Of a stretch of 64,000 nt of DNA, positions 63,013 through 64,000 are shown piece after piece. Origin of the DNA: Flavobacterium micromati (GTDB taxonomy: Bacteria; Bacteroidota; Bacteroidia; Flavobacteriales; Flavobacteriaceae). Position numbers and translations under genes: made by a program. Position 1 is the first letter of the stretch, and each line of letters begins with the position of its first letter. The stretch is from the NCBI RefSeq assembly GCF_900129585.1, contig NZ_FQWF01000002.1:1-64000 (forward strand), read 5' to 3'. The notes beneath the pieces are model-generated. The model did no database searches. It had not been told where the DNA came from and saw nothing but the letters and a program-made list of their open reading frames with translations.

Positions 63013-63524
63013 TTTTTTTCTTTTATTGTTACAGGTATACCGGAAATCATTAGTACAACCGTAGTAGCATTTTTAGCTATGTATTGATTCATCCAACCTT
63101 GAAGCTCCGTGAATTTTCTTCCAATGAGAGTGTCTGCATGAACGCCCATTCCTATTTCATTGGTTACAATAATAATTGTCGCGTTTTCTTGTTTGGCGAT
63201 AGCGTCAAATTCGGCTTTCGCTTGTTTTAAACACAAGGGAACGTCATTTTTAGTATCTACAAAAAAGTTAGTCAACCACAAAGTAACACAATCAACAACT
63301 GCAACTTTCCCAGAAAAATCAATTTCGCTCAAATGTTTTTCTTTTTCTATGGTCATCCATTGTTCATTACGGTCTTTTTGATGGCGATCAATTCTTTTTT
63401 GGAAATCATTATCCCATTTTCTGGCTGTAGCCACATACATTGGTTTTTCCGATAATTCTTTTGCTAAATTCTCGGCATAACTACTTTTGCCGGAGCGTTC
63501 TCCTCCTGTGATTAAAACTATCAT
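63009..63524 (-). CDS. cobU: adenosylcobinamide kinase / guanylyltransferase
   Basis: A 171-residue enzyme that phosphorylates adenosylcobinamide and transfers GMP to it. P-loop ITGGERSGKSSYAE (about residues 5-18), RIDRHQKDR around 44-52 with the guanylated His, VDCVTLWLTN near 78-87 and TNEIGMGVHADT near 124-135. Length is standard for CobU. It is first in the operon. Confidence 0.94.
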   Translation of the reverse strand: MIVLITGGERSGKSSYAENLAKELSEKPMYVATARKWDNDFQKRIDRHQKDRNEQWMTIEKEKHLSEIDFSGKVAVVDCVTLWLTNFFVDTKNDVPLCLKQAKAEFDAIAKQENATIIIVTNEIGMGVHADTLIGRKFTELQGWMNQYIAKNATTVVLMISGIPVTIKEKK

Positions 63525-64000
63525 TGTAATTATAATTGTTAATTATTTAAAATACCAATCTTCCTACCATTCATAGAAACACAATCCATTTTTAGATGAA
63601 ATTACGATTTAAAATAAAACTCCCATTTTCTAAATAATAGTGGATTCCTTCTATCAGACTAGTTGTTGTTTTTTTCAATAATCTTTAACTTTATTATTTG
63701 TTTCATTTTTAGACGATAGCGTTGCAACTCATCTTTCAATTGCAGTTTAGCAAGCAGTCACACATACATGGGAATAGATAAAAATTCACAACTTCAAGAA
63801 GAATAAAAATTACTAGAGAATTATTGCTCTTAGCTTTACTTCCGCCAGCGGTGCCTCATCAAAAAAAAGAAGTTTTGCAGGTGGATCATTTTTTTCTCGA
63901 ATAGTAATAAAATTTTCTCATGAATTACTTTACTTTTTCACTAGCGTGAAAAGAAAGGTATTTGTTTTCTAACTTCTTTGGAACTTCAAATAAATCAGGA
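63525..64000. other. gene-free end of the window
   Basis: About 476 bp upstream of cobU. I found no open frame, tRNA or repeat of the window's families here, and no second cobalamin riboswitch core; the cobU promoter must lie in this region but is not obvious. Confidence 0.4.

Noticed and set aside
63525..64000. Second cobalamin riboswitch in front of cobU
   Set aside because: No B12 box or CCCGCAACTG-like core could be found on either strand.

Overview
This window is an AT-rich piece of a Bacteroidota chromosome, most likely Flavobacterium or a close relative. The evidence is the set of protein families (LVIVD-repeat and DUF4252 proteins, DUF3810, Flavobacteria-type lipoproteins), promoters matching TAnnTTTG with an upstream TTG, and families of intergenic repeats typical of that genus. 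No phage, plasmid or insertion sequence is visible. All functions are read from sequence features and family knowledge; nothing was searched.

Layout. 1-2.5 kb: two LVIVD-repeat proteins (the first cut by the window edge), a SPOUT RNA methyltransferase whose 5' end is duplicated upstream, and a small secreted protein. 2.5-9.2 kb: two copies of a structured intergenic repeat, a zinc-less sirtuin, purB, a CPA2 antiporter and pepD. 9.2-12.6 kb: a DUF433/DUF5615 toxin-antitoxin pair whose toxin gene is broken, a DUF3810 membrane protease-like protein and a 1.35-kb minisatellite. 12.7-17.4 kb: an ECF sigma factor pair, then thrS-infC-rpmI-rplT, with infC probably starting at ATA. 17.7-26.5 kb: two-component systems, one eroded, with a gene-poor stretch, an exported DNase I-fold protein and a secreted GATase-like protein. 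26.6-32.7 kb: dnaB, accA, an EamA transporter, an LptF/LptG permease and tgt. 33-40.7 kb: an SPFH lipoprotein, a frameshifted esterase, two rhodaneses behind a palindromic operator, a fused transketolase, an FKBP lipoprotein, an Hsp15-like protein, a phosphoribosyltransferase and aroK. 40.8-42 kb: two tRNA-Lys, one tRNA-Leu and seven 114-bp tandem repeats. 42.4-44.3 kb: an exported carbonic anhydrase, SbtA and an SbtB-like PII protein. 44.7-50.5 kb: a tripartite RND efflux operon. 51-55.7 kb: an ECF sigma/DUF4252 operon and an S41 protease. 56-63.5 kb: a vitamin B12 locus.

The B12 locus reads on the minus strand as cobU, an ATP-pyrophosphatase-like gene, a bluB-cobT fusion, cobS, cobC, a cobalamin riboswitch, btuB and a beta-propeller lipoprotein that resembles BtuG. 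Together these would take up corrinoids and build the lower ligand and nucleotide loop; no corrin-ring genes are present here.

The most unusual signals are: (1) GC-rich inverted repeats (AGCCCCCTAACCCCC...) that have entered coding sequence, forming the linker that joins the two transketolase halves and supplying an N-terminal extension on the LptF/LptG permease; (2) the periplasmic carbonic anhydrase-SbtA-SbtB operon in a presumably heterotrophic bacterium; (3) a toxin gene split by 89 bp bounded by a 6-bp direct repeat; (4) two enzymes (Tgt and the sirtuin) lacking their usual zinc cysteines; and (5) the BtuG-like protein beside btuB.
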